From: an uncultured Adlercreutzia sp.
GTDB lineage: Bacteria > Actinomycetota > Coriobacteriia > Coriobacteriales > Eggerthellaceae
Length of the DNA stretch: 64,000 bases
Reading direction: 5' to 3'
NCBI GenBank assembly: GCA_910589165.1
Contig: CAJUSP010000002.1
Coordinates: 124,001 to 188,000, forward strand
More notes on this DNA, generated by a model. That model was not told the DNA's origin, made no database searches, and saw nothing but the letters and a program-made list of their open reading frames with translations. Numbering within the stretch: position 1 is the stretch's first letter. The DNA itself is not shown here.

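Noticed and set aside
63979..63981. GTG as the start codon of the giant gene
   Set aside because: The frame stays open upstream to the window edge, there is no signal peptide after it, and the surrounding residues (TLYVKGDDG) fit an internal repeat.
10618..64000. Giant gene being an assembly artefact from repeat mis-joining
   Set aside because: The repeat units differ from each other throughout at the sequence level, no stop or frameshift occurs, and assembly errors tend to collapse repeats. It remains worth confirming with long reads.

Overview
The window is about 65% G+C by eye. It carries a periplasm-facing [NiFe]-hydrogenase, a sortase-anchored surface protein and the AzlCD, MntP and HAD gene types, which suggests a high-GC, anaerobic, Gram-positive host. 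A gut actinobacterium of the Coriobacteriia (Eggerthellaceae-like) fits best, but this is inferred from gene content and codon style only. Every gene I can support lies on the minus strand. I see no rRNA, tRNA, CRISPR array or insertion sequence.

Layout from left to right. Positions 46-83: a rho-independent terminator. Positions 121-3776: a compact hydrogenase operon read hyaA-hyaB-hyaC, with a Tat-exported iron-sulfur small subunit, a nickel large subunit and a membrane cytochrome b. It should oxidise H2 outside the membrane and pass electrons to the quinone pool. Positions 4004-4852: prephenate dehydratase. Positions 5073-6536: a likely mutY-mntP pair, in which the MutY-like glycosylase lacks the iron-sulfur cysteines. 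Positions 6660-8084: an AAA+-like protein with a degenerate P-loop. Positions 8223-9080: a HAD phosphatase. Positions 9154-10211: the AzlC/AzlD branched-chain amino acid exporter. Positions 10212-10617: 406 bases without a gene but full of hairpins.

The remaining 53.4 kb (10618 to the right edge) is one uninterrupted minus-strand reading frame. It has at least 17,793 codons and is still open at the window edge, so the true start lies outside. It encodes a giant cell-wall-anchored surface protein of roughly 1.9 MDa or more. From the N-terminal side it contains PASTA-like repeats; about 20 kb of largely unassigned Tyr/Thr/Asp-rich sequence, including a Cys/His-rich region and a carbohydrate-binding-like beta-sandwich; two early SdrD-B-like domains; a DUF11-like domain; a lone PASTA-like domain; a helical island; then 26 enlarged SdrD-B-like domains. 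It ends in LPQTG, a membrane helix and a charged tail.

The standout structure is in the SdrD-B region. The domains are arranged as a higher-order four-domain repeat (types A-B-C-D) that cycles six times. One cycle is shortened by an apparent in-frame B/C fusion. The gene also avoids TTA, CTA and TCA codons so completely that the opposite strand is open in register for 42 kb; that antisense frame is almost certainly not a gene.

Residue numbers for the giant protein count from the first in-window initiator-like codon at 63981, which is not the true start.
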